Origin: Mesotaenium endlicherianum
Lineage: Eukaryota; Streptophyta; Zygnematophyceae; Zygnematales; Mesotaeniaceae
DNA length: 44,289 bases
Assembly: GCA_009602735.1 (NCBI GenBank)
Contig: WELA01006175.1
Location: 712,164 to 756,452, forward strand
Reading direction: 5' to 3'
In this document: in pieces, positions 9,898 through 22,731 of the stretch
Numbering within the stretch: position 1 is the stretch's first letter
How the letters are laid out: the number at the start of each line of letters is the position of its first letter
Position numbers and translations under genes: made by a program
The notes under the pieces: model-generated
What the model was told of the DNA's origin: nothing
The model's input: only the letters and a program-made list of their open reading frames with translations
The model's database searches: none

Positions 9898-12800
9898 ATG
9901 ATGGATCTTCCCCTTAGACACTCTCGACAGATGCTTTTTGCGCTCTTGGCTGTGTGGATCTGTCAGGCTTCTGCTTATGAATGGACCCACAAGGTCAGCT
10001 TCTTACCAATCTGGCTACAGTCCTTCGCCGTATTTCTATATACGTCAATAGGCAGCACCCCCCGGATAATATTGCTGTTTAGGAGGAGGCTTGTTAGCTG
10101 GGCTGACATTTGGCTTGTGGGGTGTTCTCTTGGCAGTATGCTATAGGCGACAAAGTTGTCCTTTGGGTCAATAAGGTCGGTCCTTACAACAATCCGCAGG
10201 AGACCTACAACTATTATGAGTTGCCTTTCTGTAAACCCGCTGGCACCAAGCGGCCTGAACATAAGTGGGCAGGCCTCGGCGAGGTGCTTGAAGGCAATGA
10301 GTTAATTGACAGCCAAATGGAGCTCAAATTTCGAAGTAAGAATTTGTGACTTCTGGGCCTTACTACGTGATTGTATGTGTATGTAGGTTGATGTCAAGAC
10401 TGTCATTCTTAGGCTTGATTGTCCTCGAGTCATAAGTAATGGAATGATAACACTCCATCCTCATCTTTCCAGTCACGTATGTCCAGATGCAGGTGCTTCA
10501 GATGCAGTAGGCACCTGTATCTGGATGGGAACTTCCTTCGCATACTCGTATGACTGTATTGCAATTAGACAAACAAGAGGTGGTAACTTGCCAGCGGAGT
10601 AGTGTGTGGAGATCAGGTTTTGGGCAAAGCTCATACATAGAATGAACGAATATAAGAGTGCTGCTGATATGCCCTATTGTTCCTGTGCTATCAGTGGATA
10701 TGGCAAAAAGGACCATCTGCCAGGACACTATTGACGAGGCCAAGTCCAAGAAGTTCAAGTATGCAATAGAAAACCACTACTGGTACGAGCTTTTCATGGG
10801 TAAGAGGCCACCTCCCTCTTCAGCTCTTAATCCTATATTCCTGCCAACAAATGCTTGCATCTGTGGTTGTTAGCTGAACAATATTAATGTCGTGAAGACT
10901 AACATGTTTGAGTGGTTTTGTGCTGTGTGCGGCATCCAGATGACTTGCCTATTTGGGGTAAGTGAGCTTCACCGTCGATAGTCACCAAACCATACCTGAA
11001 TCTTGCACTTTGACATAGGTCGACCTATGCCTTTTCGAAATAGACTCTGCGAGGTTGATAAGTCCGACTGCATATAGCTTAGCTTGTCCCTGTTTTGGAA
11101 TGCCAGGTTTCGTTGGGGAAGTTACTGCTCCTGAAGGCAAGAACGGCGAGGCGACTGGTGGTGAAGATACAGTCTATATTCATACACATAAGAGCTTTGA
11201 TATCAACTACAATGAGCAGCAGGTACATGTCAGATGCACCTGCGGTGTATTAAGTTTGTGACTGAAGCTCAAGTATTTGATACCTCATTGGGATGGCTAG
11301 TCCATCACCTATGTTGGCTGTCTTAATGGGCAAGTATGTATATGTATCCATGTCGATTTCAGTCCACACGACGAGATCTTTCTGCTGACATGTCATCTAG
11401 TACCATTTCTGTTCCAGATTATTCAAGTAAACCTGACCGCCGAGAACCCTAGACCAATCACTCCAGGCACCACACTTGAGTTTACATACTCAGTTAAGTG
11501 GGAGGCCACCACTATTCCATTTGTGAAGCGCTTTGACCGGTACTTGGACTACAACTTCTTTGAGCACCAGGTGAGCACTGGTCTTCTCAGTGTGTAAGAT
11601 CCTCACTCATTAAGTAGCTCTCCCAGTACATCTGCGTAGAGTTGTGGACTTGGGAAAATTGTCCTCATATTGCAGGCAACAGGCCTGAACACTCGACACT
11701 CATGATTTAAGTGGTGAGAACCTGGGAAAATTGCTCTTCTGATCTCTGAGTGGGACGCGTTTGTGTGGGAGCAGATTCACTGGTTCTCCATCTTCAACTC
11801 CTTTATGATGGTCATCTTTCTCACTGGGTTAGTATCAATGATCCTGATGAGGACTTTGCGTAATGATTACGCGAAGTATGCCCGTGAAGAGGATGACTTG
11901 GAAACTTTGGTAAGTTGCATGTCTAAATCTCTGAAGCTGTAGAGTGTGCTCCATGAATGTTGTAAGCTGAGGATCTTTTATGAGGACCCTCAGCTCGTTA
12001 GTCATTTGTGGATGCCATCTACATGTAGGCTAGCAAGGTGCCTCTTTTTTCAGATGCTTCAGAAGTATTGAAGACTGGGTTGGCAACTTTTTGCAGGAAA
12101 GAGACGTCAGCGAGGAGTCTGGGTGGAAGCTTGTTCACGGAGATGTCTTCCGGCCTCCTCGATACCTGGTGCTCTTGTCAGCATTAGTGGGCACTGGTGC
12201 TCAGTTGGCATTGTTGGTCCTCTCTGTCATCCTCATTGCCATTGTTGGCATGCTGTATGTTGGGTAAGTTGTTACACCTCGTTCGCTCCGACACACTGGA
12301 TATAAACAGCCTGCTCGTGTCTTTGTGCCGAAGTTTTATGGTGTAAATTTGACTTAGTATGTCCGAAGCTTTACTGGCAATGTGTTTCCTCCAAGTTGAC
12401 GATAAATACATGTATTGCTATTGAAAATGGTTGTGTAAGCTATGCGAGGATTGTGATCCACAGATTTTGTGTATTGTGTGCATGCATGCTGGTGCTGGCT
12501 GTTAACTATGCTCATCATTACCTTTGAAAATGGGGTATAAGACGGGGTTAGTTGGACTGTTCTTGACTAACTTGTTCCACAACTTCCTTGTAAAAATACC
12601 GGCATGTAGCCAGTTATATAGGGAGGAGTGGAGGGTGTAATGGTAACATGCTTTTTTGAGGCCATTTAAAAGCTGCAATAGAGCTGTAAAAGAAAAATAG
12701 GGCTGTTCAGCCATAGCTAGAAGTGAGCTACTCTGGTGTGTAGTGAGGACATGTTGAACTTGAGGCGCTGAATCGTCAAGTGTTGGTGAAGCTTTTGTAC

Positions 12801-15454
12801 ATTAAGACCACTGCCATTGTTTCTGTATGTAAGCCTGTGCTTCTGCTGGGCATGGCCACCGCTGGTGGGCATTGGCAAACATTGTATCGGGCACTGTGGT
12901 GTGTGCAGGCGGGGAACTATCGTCACAGCATTCATTATCTGCTATGCTCTGACGTCGTTTGTTGCTGGCTACGTGAGTGGCGGATTCTATTCACGGAATG
13001 ACGGTACGACAACTTGCATTCGCATATTGTTGATTTGCAGTGTCCCTCATACATCTATAGCTGCTGTCAGCAGATCTGTAGTGTTGGTCATTTTGTCATT
13101 TCCCTGTCGGGCTTTTCCTAAGGCGTGAGTTGTGCGCTGTGACTTGTGGTGGCAGGCAAGCACTGGATGAAGAGCATGCTTACGACAGCCTCCTTCTTCC
13201 CCTTTGCGTGCTTCGGGATCGGCTTTGCCCTCAACACCGTAGCCATCTTCTACCACTCTTTGGCTGCCATTCCTTTCGGAACCATGGTACGTGGTTGCTT
13301 CCTAGTATGAACTTATGTTGTGCAGGCAAGAAGTCGAATCAGTGGTGTTTTTCTGGCACATCATGTGGTAGACTCTGGGGCTGCATTAGCCAGACCGGCA
13401 GTGAGCATGTATTATGTACCCCCCTCTGGTGCATCAGGAATATTTGTGGCGTTGCGCCAGAAGTGAAGGCAACAAAAGGGGCTGAGGGTGCCAGTTGTAC
13501 CGTCTGTTGGTAAAGGCAACAGGAGGTGCTAAGTGTACGAGGTCTCTTCTCTATTAGTGAAGGTGACAGTAGGGGCTGAGTGTATCAGGTGTAGTGTCTG
13601 TAAGTAAGGCAACAGAAGGGGTTGAGTTACCATGCGTCTTTTCAGTTAGCGAAAGCAACGGGAGAGGCTGAGTCCTCACGCATATTTCAGTTAGCAGAAG
13701 CAACGGGAGGGGCTGAGGGTACCAGGAGTACTATATGTTTTTGAAGGCAACAGGAGGGGCTGAGTGTTGCAGGATATGCAGGCCAGCTGTTTGGAAGTGT
13801 ACCTGGTGCAGGCATGCCCCCTAGAAACTCTGCTCCTGAACCCACCGTGGCTGCACTGGTGCATACATGCACAGTCGATTCTGCTTCTAATCATGCGGAC
13901 TTACCACTCATTGTACCAGCAGCCTTGCAATTAGCCATCTCGTTCAACCAGCCTCGTGATTCCTCTGTGTATGTGGTCTGCGGGTCGTATTACTGCAGCG
14001 TGGCTGCTCGTTGTGTCAACGGCCGTGCACTTAGCTGCCTTTTTTTGACACGGACTACAGATCTGGTCTGCGGGTCGTGATTGTGTACAGTGGCTGCTCG
14101 TGCGGTCAGCAGTCTTGCGCTCACTGGTATCATTCAGCATGGAGTGCAGACCAGTCTCGTGACTCCCGTGGTGCGCGTTGTTCTGCAGGTCGTGATCCTG
14201 GTCATCTGGGCCTTCATCTCCTTCCCCCTGGCGACACTTGGCACGATCGTGGGTCGCAACTGGAGCGGCACTCCTGACAACCCCTGCAGAGTGAAGACGA
14301 TCCCCAGACCCATCCCCCAGAAGAAGTGGTACCTCACGCCCTGGGTAGTTGCCCTCATGGGCGGGCTGCTTCCTTTTGGCAGCATCTTCATCGAGATGTA
14401 TTTCATCTTCACTTCGTTCTGGAACTACAAGGTACATTGCAAGCATGGGCATCGTGGGATACTCTGAAAAACTCGGGCTCTTCTGTGGACTATGTGCGCC
14501 TGCTTGCGCTCAGAAAAGTCGTTTGCAGGCTAGCGCCGGCAACTATTATTTACCAAAATATCAAGGCTTAGTGTGTAACTATACACGCAAATGTTGGTCA
14601 TGCATTGCATCTCCTGGTTATCGTGTGCTGGTTATGTGCATTATAGCACGTTCACTGAGAGGCACTTTGGCATATCATGCTAGTTACGCCCTTGTGATTG
14701 TCTGCGTCGCTCAAGCCGGCAGCATCAAACAGCAAAAGTTTTTTCATCACCTAGTACCTTTGTCTCACCTCGTCATCTCGTCCCCTCATCTGGCATTGCG
14801 CACTACTGACCTGACGCTGGTGGCCTGTACATTCGTGGCAGGTGTACTATGTGTACGGATTCATGCTGCTGGTCTTCCTCATCCTGATCATCGTCACAGT
14901 ATGCGTCACCATCGTCGGCACCTACTTCCTGCTCAATGCTGAGAACTACCACTGGCAGTGGACCTCCTTCTTCTCGGCAGCCTCGACCTCCATCTACGTC
15001 TACCTCTACTCTGTGTACTACTACTTCATGAAGACGAAGATGTCGGGCTTCTTCCAGACTAGCTTCTACTTCGGCTACACTGCGATGTTCTGCCTCGGCC
15101 TCGGCATCCTATGTGGTAAGTGCAGAAAGTGTTGCCGTTTCTGGGGCCAAGTTTTTGTGTCATGCTGCTGTGTGAATTGTTTTACCGACCGGACTCACCG
15201 TTTCTTGTTCCAGTCAGGCAGCGATTGGCGTCATGTGCAGCTTTTCAATCGTGTGTTATGGTGTCTATGTCTCACATTTGGGCAAGTCTTGGTTGCTTCT
15301 GACGTGGGGGGCGTTTTTGAAGGCCGCCGATATCACTCCAACAGACATGCTGACAGATGGACTTGTTCTTTTGTCTCTGTTTGCAGGTGCTATTGGGTAT
15401 TTGGGCTCCTCGATGTTTGTGAGACGTATCTACAGAAACATTAAGTGTGACTAG
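9898..15454 (+). CDS. TM9SF: Transmembrane 9 superfamily protein (nonaspanin, TMN/TM9SF3-like)
   Basis: Nonaspanins are Golgi/endosomal nine-span proteins. Thirteen exons: 9898-9993, 10137-10335, 10695-10799, 10940-10957, 11107-11222, 11418-11570, 11775-11909, 12097-12263, 12909-13003, 13156-13286, 14189-14431, 14842-15115, 15387-15454. They sum to 1800 bases, 599 residues, with all phases matching. Residues 1-26 form a signal peptide ([14 protein letters not shown]). The luminal domain has [16 protein letters not shown] and LPFC, typical of the TMN1/TM9SF3 branch. Membrane segments run from residue ~230 ([16 protein letters not shown]) to the end and count to nine. YVSGGFYSR and [16 protein letters not shown] are family hallmarks. 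The protein ends IKCD, fitting the COPI-binding KxD/E tail described for plant EMP12. Exon 4 is only 18 bases. ATG 9898 is used; a second ATG follows directly. Confidence 0.96.
13466..13775. repeat. Minisatellite, seven units of 46-47 bases, in TM9SF intron 10
   Basis: The unit core AAGGCAACAGGAGGGGCTGAG recurs, with substitutions, starting at about 13466, 13513, 13560, 13606, 13652, 13698 and 13744. The intron spans 13287-14188. A further duplicated block, TGGTCTGCGGGTCGT, occurs near 13974 and 14065. Neither shows coding signature. Confidence 0.88.
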
Positions 15455-16966
15455 GGAACAGGAAAAAGTAGCATGACTTGTCAGGACATCCGTGCGGTGC
15501 AGCTAAGTGGTCTTGTGCACAGCTAGAAAGTGCAGGATGTGCGTATTGTTGAGCTCGTCAGTGTGCAAGGCGTAGCATTTTCATAATCTAGAAGTGCGCG
15601 GGGTTGGAGGCTTACACAAGGGCCAGGTTGCGTGTCGCGCAGACGATTGCTATAAGAGGCTATCATTACAGGCAAATGAGTTTGTTGCCCGTAGGAAGCT
15701 GCTTGCATTCCTCGTTAAGTCTGTAGCATTCTGGCTTTGGTGGGAATAGTTTCCATTTTGCACCAACTGGCTGAAGGACTAGGTGGATGAGTGGATGTAG
15801 GAGGTTGTCAACAGGATGCTCTTTCCTTCCATTTCTGTCATTTTGAAAGATGAGTTCACTGTTTAATGGCCTTCGTAAATTGGCAGGACTATTTATGATG
15901 TAGGAGCACACATCAGGTTAAGGATTAAAATTCTAAAGGTTTCTAACTGGTGTAAAGTGAATGATCCCCTTGCTGTCTGCTAGTCAATGGTGAAGTTTCA
16001 GCTGCATCTCCTTCTGCTCTAATCACCTATGGAGGTGGCATGAATCAGAAAGCAGCGATCACAAGGTCTGCAACATTGTAACATGCAGAACATTGGGATA
16101 AGATGCCAAGAAGTCAAAGAAAAATTCAACTAAATTACTTGACGTGTGCTTGTCAACTTGAGTAGGAGAACAATATAGCATTTAAGACATAGTGGACCCT
16201 TTGATCTGCACGCATGTAGGACGTCCTCCTTTCTAGCGCAATAGCAAAAATCTCTCCGATAGGCTTGCATCATGCTTCTTTCTGTCATCCAGTTTCTTCT
16301 GTAGATTACCTTCAGACTTAAGTAGCAGGAGAGCTTTACGGCCATTGACAGAAAAGGCTACCAAAAAAATACTTGTTACTAAGACCGAGCCAAACGAAAA
16401 AAACATGCACTAACTGGTGGTGGTGAATGTGAAACGCTTGTGCTTGCAGCTCATGCCAGTGATGTTATTTGCGCGCGCTCTTGGGCGCCCAAGTGCGCTC
16501 GACTCTCGAGTGCTCCCTGATCGAGACGTTTCCACCAGTTTCCATAGTGTCCTGGAGTCGGCATGCAACGTGGCCTCCTTTGGTCGCGTGACTCGTTTTT
16601 TCGGGTCTGACAGAAGCATGTCGATTTTGGTGCCCGTTGTGCAATGGCCAGTCATGCACTAAAGTCAACAGGAGTTGAAAGCGAGCCCTTATATTTCGGG
16701 CAGATTTCAGCCCGCTTGATAAGGTGCACCGTCCCATTCTGTAGGAGTCTAGCGCCCGTCGACTCTCCGAGTGCTCAATATGTAAGCACCATAAGTTCTT
16801 ACATGAGGTATCATAGTAGTGTTATGACGCTTTGAAAGGAAGGGTACAGAGAAGAGAAGTTCACGACGGTTTTTTGTCCATCGGGTAGCTTGCGCGACTC
16901 TGAATCAAAAGATTAGAATAAACAGAGATCCGCACCACTAGTTTGAGGTAGCAAGCATTTGTAAGC
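15455..16966. other. Intergenic: TM9SF 3' region and fibrillin promoter region
   Basis: About 15455-16400 has no recognisable gene and probably holds the TM9SF 3' UTR. At about 16470-16760 a CpG/CGA-rich island (TCGACTCTCGAG, CGTGACTCG, CCGTCGACTCTCCGAG) lies 200-500 bases upstream of the fibrillin ATG and is the best promoter candidate. No strong TATA box is present. Confidence 0.4.
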
Positions 16967-18869
16967 ATGACTACCGTTGTAGCAGCAGATGCATTGTCTC
17001 AAATTGTTGGTGTGGCAAATTCTCTGTTTGCTTCACAGACACAGAACTCGAAGCAACTCAGCTCACCTTCCAGCGTCCTTTCTCGAAAACGTACTATCAG
17101 AGCGGGACATCTTTCAGGCAGATTTCCTACTCTAGTTTATGGAAAGGCTAGCAAAAGGTCGTTTCAAGGGCTGATTGTTTCCGCGACTGGCGAGGAGACA
17201 TCTCCAATTGAATATGATAAGGAGCTCGTAGGAAAGGACGATACATATGCTGAAGAATACGATAATGAGCTCACGGGGGGTGATGCTAACAATGGCCGGG
17301 CATTTGCTGCAGATTTTCAAGATGCTTCTCAGGACATCTTGAAGGACGTGTCGGAGAGCGTTTCAGGTGTTGGGGAGTTGAAAAGAGCCCTGCTCGACAC
17401 TCTCTATGGTACAGAGAGGGGGTCAAAGGCGAGCAGTGAAACAAGGGCAGAAGTTTTAGAGCTGGTTTCACAGTTGGAATCTAGTAACCCTACAGCTGCT
17501 CCAACCGAGGACCTCACTACTTTGGGAGGGAAGTGGATCTTAGTGTAAGTATCTCTTGGCTTTTGCAATTACATGGGCAACCTTTGCTCTTTCTATTCCC
17601 TCTTAGTATTATGATGAGAGTGGCGGAAATCATGTCAGTGGCTCCTTTGTGGTCGTGTGCTATTTTTGGTTTGCTGAGCTTGGTCTAGGAGAAAATAAGT
17701 TGCTGCCTGAGATGGCATATAATATTGTTGTTTTATGCCCCTTGCAAAGGACAGTTGGTACTGCTGTTCCCAGTCTATGCCTGATTTGAAAGTGAAGTGA
17801 CTTACAGAGAGCAGGGACGATCAGCCAAAGCTATCCATTGATATGTTCCTTGTGATTATTGCTCTGCAGGTTCACGTCTTTCTCTGAGTTGTATCCACTC
17901 TTGACCTTGAACAACCTTCCTTTGGTGAAAGTGGGTGAGATCAGCCAGGAGATTAATATAGCAACTTCTAGGCTGGTCAATACTGTGTCGTTCTCATCCC
18001 CAATTGCCAGCAGGACCTTCAGTGCTGCGGCGGAGTTCGAAATCCGCAGCGACAAGCGCTTACAGGTATTTTTTTTCACATTTTCCTGGATCTATAAGCT
18101 GAAGAGTTTTTCAAGATATTAGTATAAACTTTTGGTGCACACGCATTATTTGCTAATTTATGGTAGTGCGATGCCGAGTGGAACCTGTTCAAATTTCACC
18201 TTGGCAACAGTCGAGTTTAGTGTGTGACTCATGGTCCCCTTTGTAATTATTCGCTCAAATATGCAGCATGCTTGTCCTTCTGTGCATGCTTTTGCAAACT
18301 TTTAGAGATTTTGTCAGTACGGGACAGGCCTAGCACTACGCCTGTTGGACTTGGCAGGACCCTGTAGGCACAGGTGAAGTCGCTATATAAAAGGGCTGTG
18401 AGAATATGCCTGTGCATATAGTTACTTGAAGATGGCAGCATTGCATCAATTAGATTAGAGAGCGCTTCAATCTCACCTAAGACGTGATGTAATTCTATGT
18501 AGTGCAGGTTATTGACTGGGAGCTATATTTTGTCTGTTTGATTCTTTGCAGGTCAAGTTCACAGAAAGCGTGATCAGTCAGCCGACACTTGTTGATGACC
18601 CGTCGGTCCCAGACAGTGTGGACTTCTTTGGACAGAGACTTTCGCTCTCTCCTGTGGAGCCACTTCTTAGGCCACTCAAGGATGCTGCAGTGTCTGTCGT
18701 CAACTTCCTGTCCGGGCAGCCTCCCATCAAATTTGATGTTGGCTCCCGTGGCGCTGCATCTTGGCTACTGACAACCTACCTTGATGAAGACCTTAGAATC
18801 TCACGGGGGGATGGTGGTGGCGTCTTTGTCCTGGTGAAGGAGGGCAGTCCACTTTCATACTACTATTGA
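16967..18869 (+). CDS. FBN1: Plastid lipid-associated protein / fibrillin (FBN1/2-like)
   Basis: Fibrillins coat plastoglobules and protect thylakoids under stress. Exons 16967-17544, 17870-18065 and 18552-18869 total 1092 bases, 363 residues, phases intact. The N-terminal ~70 residues are Ser/Arg-rich, as in a chloroplast transit peptide. An acidic linker contains a two-fold motif, EYDKELVGKD and EYDNELTGGD (residues ~82-105). The PAP domain starts at ELKRALLDTLYG (137-148) and continues with TRAEVLELVSQLES, GGKWILVFTSF and LPLVKVGEISQEI. It closes with SWLLTTYLDEDLRISRGDGG and VFVLVKEGSPL. The last three residues after SPLS are Tyr. Family members usually end near this Pro-Leu, so the chain is complete. 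The match to the FBN1/FBN2 group is based on GTERGSKASS and the RISRGDGG C-terminus. Confidence 0.95.
18384..18393 (+). promoter_or_regulatory. TATA-box-like element inside fibrillin intron 2
   Basis: TATATAAAAG followed by GGC is a textbook TATA match on the plus strand, about 160 bases before fibrillin exon 3. It could be chance in an AT-rich intron. If active, it would give a short transcript containing only exon 3. Confidence 0.25.
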
Positions 18870-20628
18870 TGTAAGTAGAGGGGTCAAAGCAGAGGTTGAA
18901 TCATTGTTTGCAGGAGGCATGCCTGCTTCGCTTACCTTGAAGAGTTATGTAGCCATGTATGTTATGCAGGTGCCTTACTCAATGTGCGCATCTGTGCATT
19001 ATGAGTACGAAATAAGTACTTGCTCCAGCAACATAGGGTTGGAAGCAGCATCCAGAGAATTGCGAAAGGATGCTCTGAAGCATGTGGCATTCATGAGGTG
19101 CATATATGTAGGATGTTTCTAGGACACTAATATTTTTGAAAGCCCAGGTTAGTTTCAAGTGATGTCAGATTTTTGGAAAACTAGTATGTGTACATGAGCA
19201 GGTACAGTTTGGTACTTCAGATAGTAATGTTGTTATAGCAGTTTCCCAGAACACTAATATGATGTTCTCAATAACTTATTGTCGCTATAGGCAGTGTCAA
19301 TTCTGCTAAAAAATATTCCATTTCTTATTAACATTCTCCTTAGGTGCACGAAGTTATGGTGGAACCCTGATTTGTTGCTCATGTCATGTACCTCAAAACT
19401 TCTATTGTGTATGCACATCTTGCACGTATGTATATTGCATGCAAAGAGCACGTTAATAACACTGGTATCTTGAGTTTCTAAGCCAGAAGAAACAATGCAA
19501 GCTGGGAGTTTTACGGCATGGACACAAATTTAGGTTTATGGGAGGGTTCGCTCCAGGTACCAACATTCATAAAGGACGTCGTTCTCGTTCGACTCGAGTG
19601 TGAGACTCTCCCCAAACGCTGCACAAGAAACGTCCGACGGCTGTCACATGCAAGGCAGAGTCGCAGGCATGGAGTCGAGGGAGTCCTGCTTCGGCCCGAT
19701 TTGCGACACATGCGAACAATTACCGCGAAACGGAAGATCGGGCTCAAAAATTGTAGGCCATAAATAGCGGCAGTTTCGCAAGCAACTAGTCACACTTTTT
19801 TGGTAATGAACTAGTCCTAACATCGTTTCAAAATTCAGACGTTAAGTAAAGTTGGTATGGGTATGATGCACTGCATTACGATAAAGTTGATGTCTTGCTC
19901 GTATGGACAAGAAGATGTGTATGGAGCATTATAAGTTACAAGGCCCATTATTACAGCAAATAGTGTATTTCAACACGAGGGAATGAAGGTTCATCCCCAA
20001 TGGTAACATCCATGATACGCTAAAATTCTTGAATATAGGCAGAATCATTGATATTGTGCATAGAGGCCAGTCAGCATAAATTACGTTTGACGCTCCTCAT
20101 TTGTTGTATGCATAAGATGATTATAGTAACAATATGCAAGGGACCGAAGTTTGCAACAAGTTGTGGTAAGGAAGGTTGCCACAAACTGTCAACAATTGCT
20201 TCAACAATCTGCAATGAGATTAATGTTCACCATTCCTTGTTGTGCGAGGAGTCTGTTTGTTGTCTATTGACGTATATTAGTTTTTTTGCACTGATAATAT
20301 ATACATCGTTAATTTGGTAATACTGGATTAAGAAACACTTGATTGCTCCAAAACACGGGTACTTAAGTGACTAAATTTTATGTCTCTGCTTCAAGAGTGA
20401 GAGTGGTACTTGCAAGCACACTACAAACATTAAGTTTGATACATGCTATCTATTTGTGATTCATTGCAAATCTTCAGAGCACTATTAATGAACCTATATA
20501 TAATATAATGCCCAATAAGTTAGGCAATAAAAAACTCCCTCCTCCACCAAACCATTGAAAGCGGAGCAAAGCAACAAACCACAGACCCGAATGGACTTCA
20601 AGAACTTTATTGGTCCAATTCTCTACGT
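18870..20628. other. Intergenic between convergent fibrillin and RING genes
   Basis: Mostly AT-rich with no gene I can support. The exception is 19555-19770, a CpG/CGA-rich island (GACGTCGTTCTCGTTCGACTC at its start, then GTCCGACGG and GAGTCGAGG) ending in CCATAAATAGCGG. It resembles the islands upstream of the real genes here. No ORF downstream of it has a recognisable product. Confidence 0.4.
20605..20611 (-). terminator. Poly(A) signal AATAAAG of the RING gene
   Basis: On the minus strand AATAAAG lies 18-24 bases after the TAG stop codon at 20629-20631. It fits the 3' end of the RING-H2 gene and supports the last exon chosen for it. Confidence 0.5.
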
Positions 20629-22654
20629 CTAGTAGCGCCAAATAGGTCGCCTGGACGAGCTCGCAATGTCGTATCTCCGCGATCGTCGATCAACGCCTCC
20701 TGAAAGACTACTTCCGAAACTTCCCGACCCACTTGACTTCGCCTGCTCGTTACCCACCTGGTTGCTCGGAATGCGAACGCCAGCAGCAGCAGCAGCAACA
20801 GCAGCAGCAGAAGAAGAAGAGGAAGATGAAAAAGCACGACCGATTCGACCCCTTGAAGCAGGTTGAGACGCCAAAGGGTTGCGGAAAGAACTGAATACGG
20901 AGCCCGAGGCTGCAGGATGTTGTGGGGAGGCTCCACGATAACTTTCCCGAATCCTGCTTTGCGCAATGACCGGCGGCTGACTGTTGCGCGCCGCCCCAGG
21001 GCTGGGCCCTGTGAAGGTGGAGCTGCGCTGACTCAGCGCCTGAGCTGGCAGCTCTTGAGCTGACTCAACACTCCTCCTGCCTGCCAACGTTGAAACAGCA
21101 TGAGGTGAAACGAGTGAGGAACTTTTGCCTGCCAACGAAGGAGCCGCGTAACAACAACTGGCCCAACCAGGCTGTTACAACAAAGAAGAGAAGAGCATAA
21201 GAAGAGCGAGCGCAGAGGTGCGGGACAGCTGGAGGTGGCACCCCTGCTTAAGGATGGCTGAGCAATGTACCCAGGTAGTCACCTGGGGTCAGTTCCTCAG
21301 GGCTCTGTGGCAGCCCGGATCCTGAGAGACTGCCGCTGCCAGCTCCAGGGGGACAGCTCATGGGGCCCGTGTGATCGGAGCGCTGACCTGGCAGAGGACC
21401 TGGCTGGTGACCTGGCAGGAGGTGACGAGTCGCGCTTTGGGAAAGGCCCGCGCGGGAGAAGGACGAGAAGTACGGCACTCCGGGCCCACTCCGATCGCCA
21501 GCTGTCGTCGATGGAGAGCTTGGAGAGCCCGGAGCGGGCGGGGCCGGGGGCGGTGATGGCGGAACCAGGCTGGCGGAGTCCCCACCTGCCGGGTGGGGAC
21601 CACAGTGGAGACACGGCACGAGGAACAGGGCTATGAGCGGAAGCGCAGCCAAAAAGAGCTGAGCAGCGGCAGGCAATCATAATATCGAAGGCGTTAGGAA
21701 AGGGGCGTTTGTATCTACACGTGCGTGCGCCCTGCTCAGTTGAGACGAACGGCGGCATCATTGGACATGAGTACAGCTCTATCTTGTAGCGTGTGGATAG
21801 GTGAGGGTGAGGGGAGGGAGGGAGGGGGGCAAGAGAGAGAGAGAGAGGGGGAGACAGACACCCACACACAGAGAGAGAGAGAGGGGGAGAGAGGGGGGGA
21901 AGGACGGAGCGGCGCGTGCATACCCCGGGAAGATAGCAAAGCCCCCTCAGGCACACCGGCGCTCTCGCTCTCGCCTGCCCGGCCTCCGCTGACTCCGCCG
22001 ACCTGCGCATCTGCCTCTGCGCGTGTGCGCGCGCGCCCATGCCCTTGAGCGTTCCCTGATGAGCCCACTCCCAGAAGCCGCCTCAGAGAGGAAGGCACCC
22101 TGCTGGGGCGCGCACGCACGCGCGCTCCTTCTCCCGAGTGGGCCCACAGGGCTTCCAGCTCACTCAAGTTGTTGGTCTCCTGGGCTGGCGTGCTCGCTGG
22201 CCGCCACGTGGCCGCGGAAGGAGCTCTTGCAGGAGCTCTCGCGGGAGCCTTCGGGCCCGCCTGCATAGCCGCACCACTGGCAGCAGCAGCAGCAGCAGCA
22301 GCAGCACGACGGCCACTACCACCCCTGTCAGCAGCAGCAGCAGTAGCAGTAGCAGCGGCGGCGCCAGCAGCGACGGTGGCAGCAGCAGCAACAGCAGGAG
22401 GAGGAGGAGGACGAGGAGGGGCAGCCAAAGCCAGCGCCGAAGCGGCAGAAGCTCTCGATTGCCGCTGCAGCGCCATTGTCGCCGCCCAGCGCCGCCCGGC
22501 TGCCAAACGAGGCGGGCCGCCAAAGTCCAGCCCCTCGGCGGGGCCTCCGGACAACTCGTCGCTGCCGCCGCCGCCGCCGTCACCGAAAGGAGGGAACCAG
22601 GGCAGCGGCTGCGCTGCCAGCGACGAGAGGAACGCCACCTGGCGTCGCTGCTGG

Positions 22655-22693
<39 letters not shown>

Positions 22694-22699
22694 CTCTCC

Positions 22700-22731
<32 letters not shown>

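Noticed and set aside
13466..13775. CRISPR-like array
   Set aside because: Units are contiguous and diverged, with no unique spacers, and the genome is eukaryotic; it is a minisatellite.
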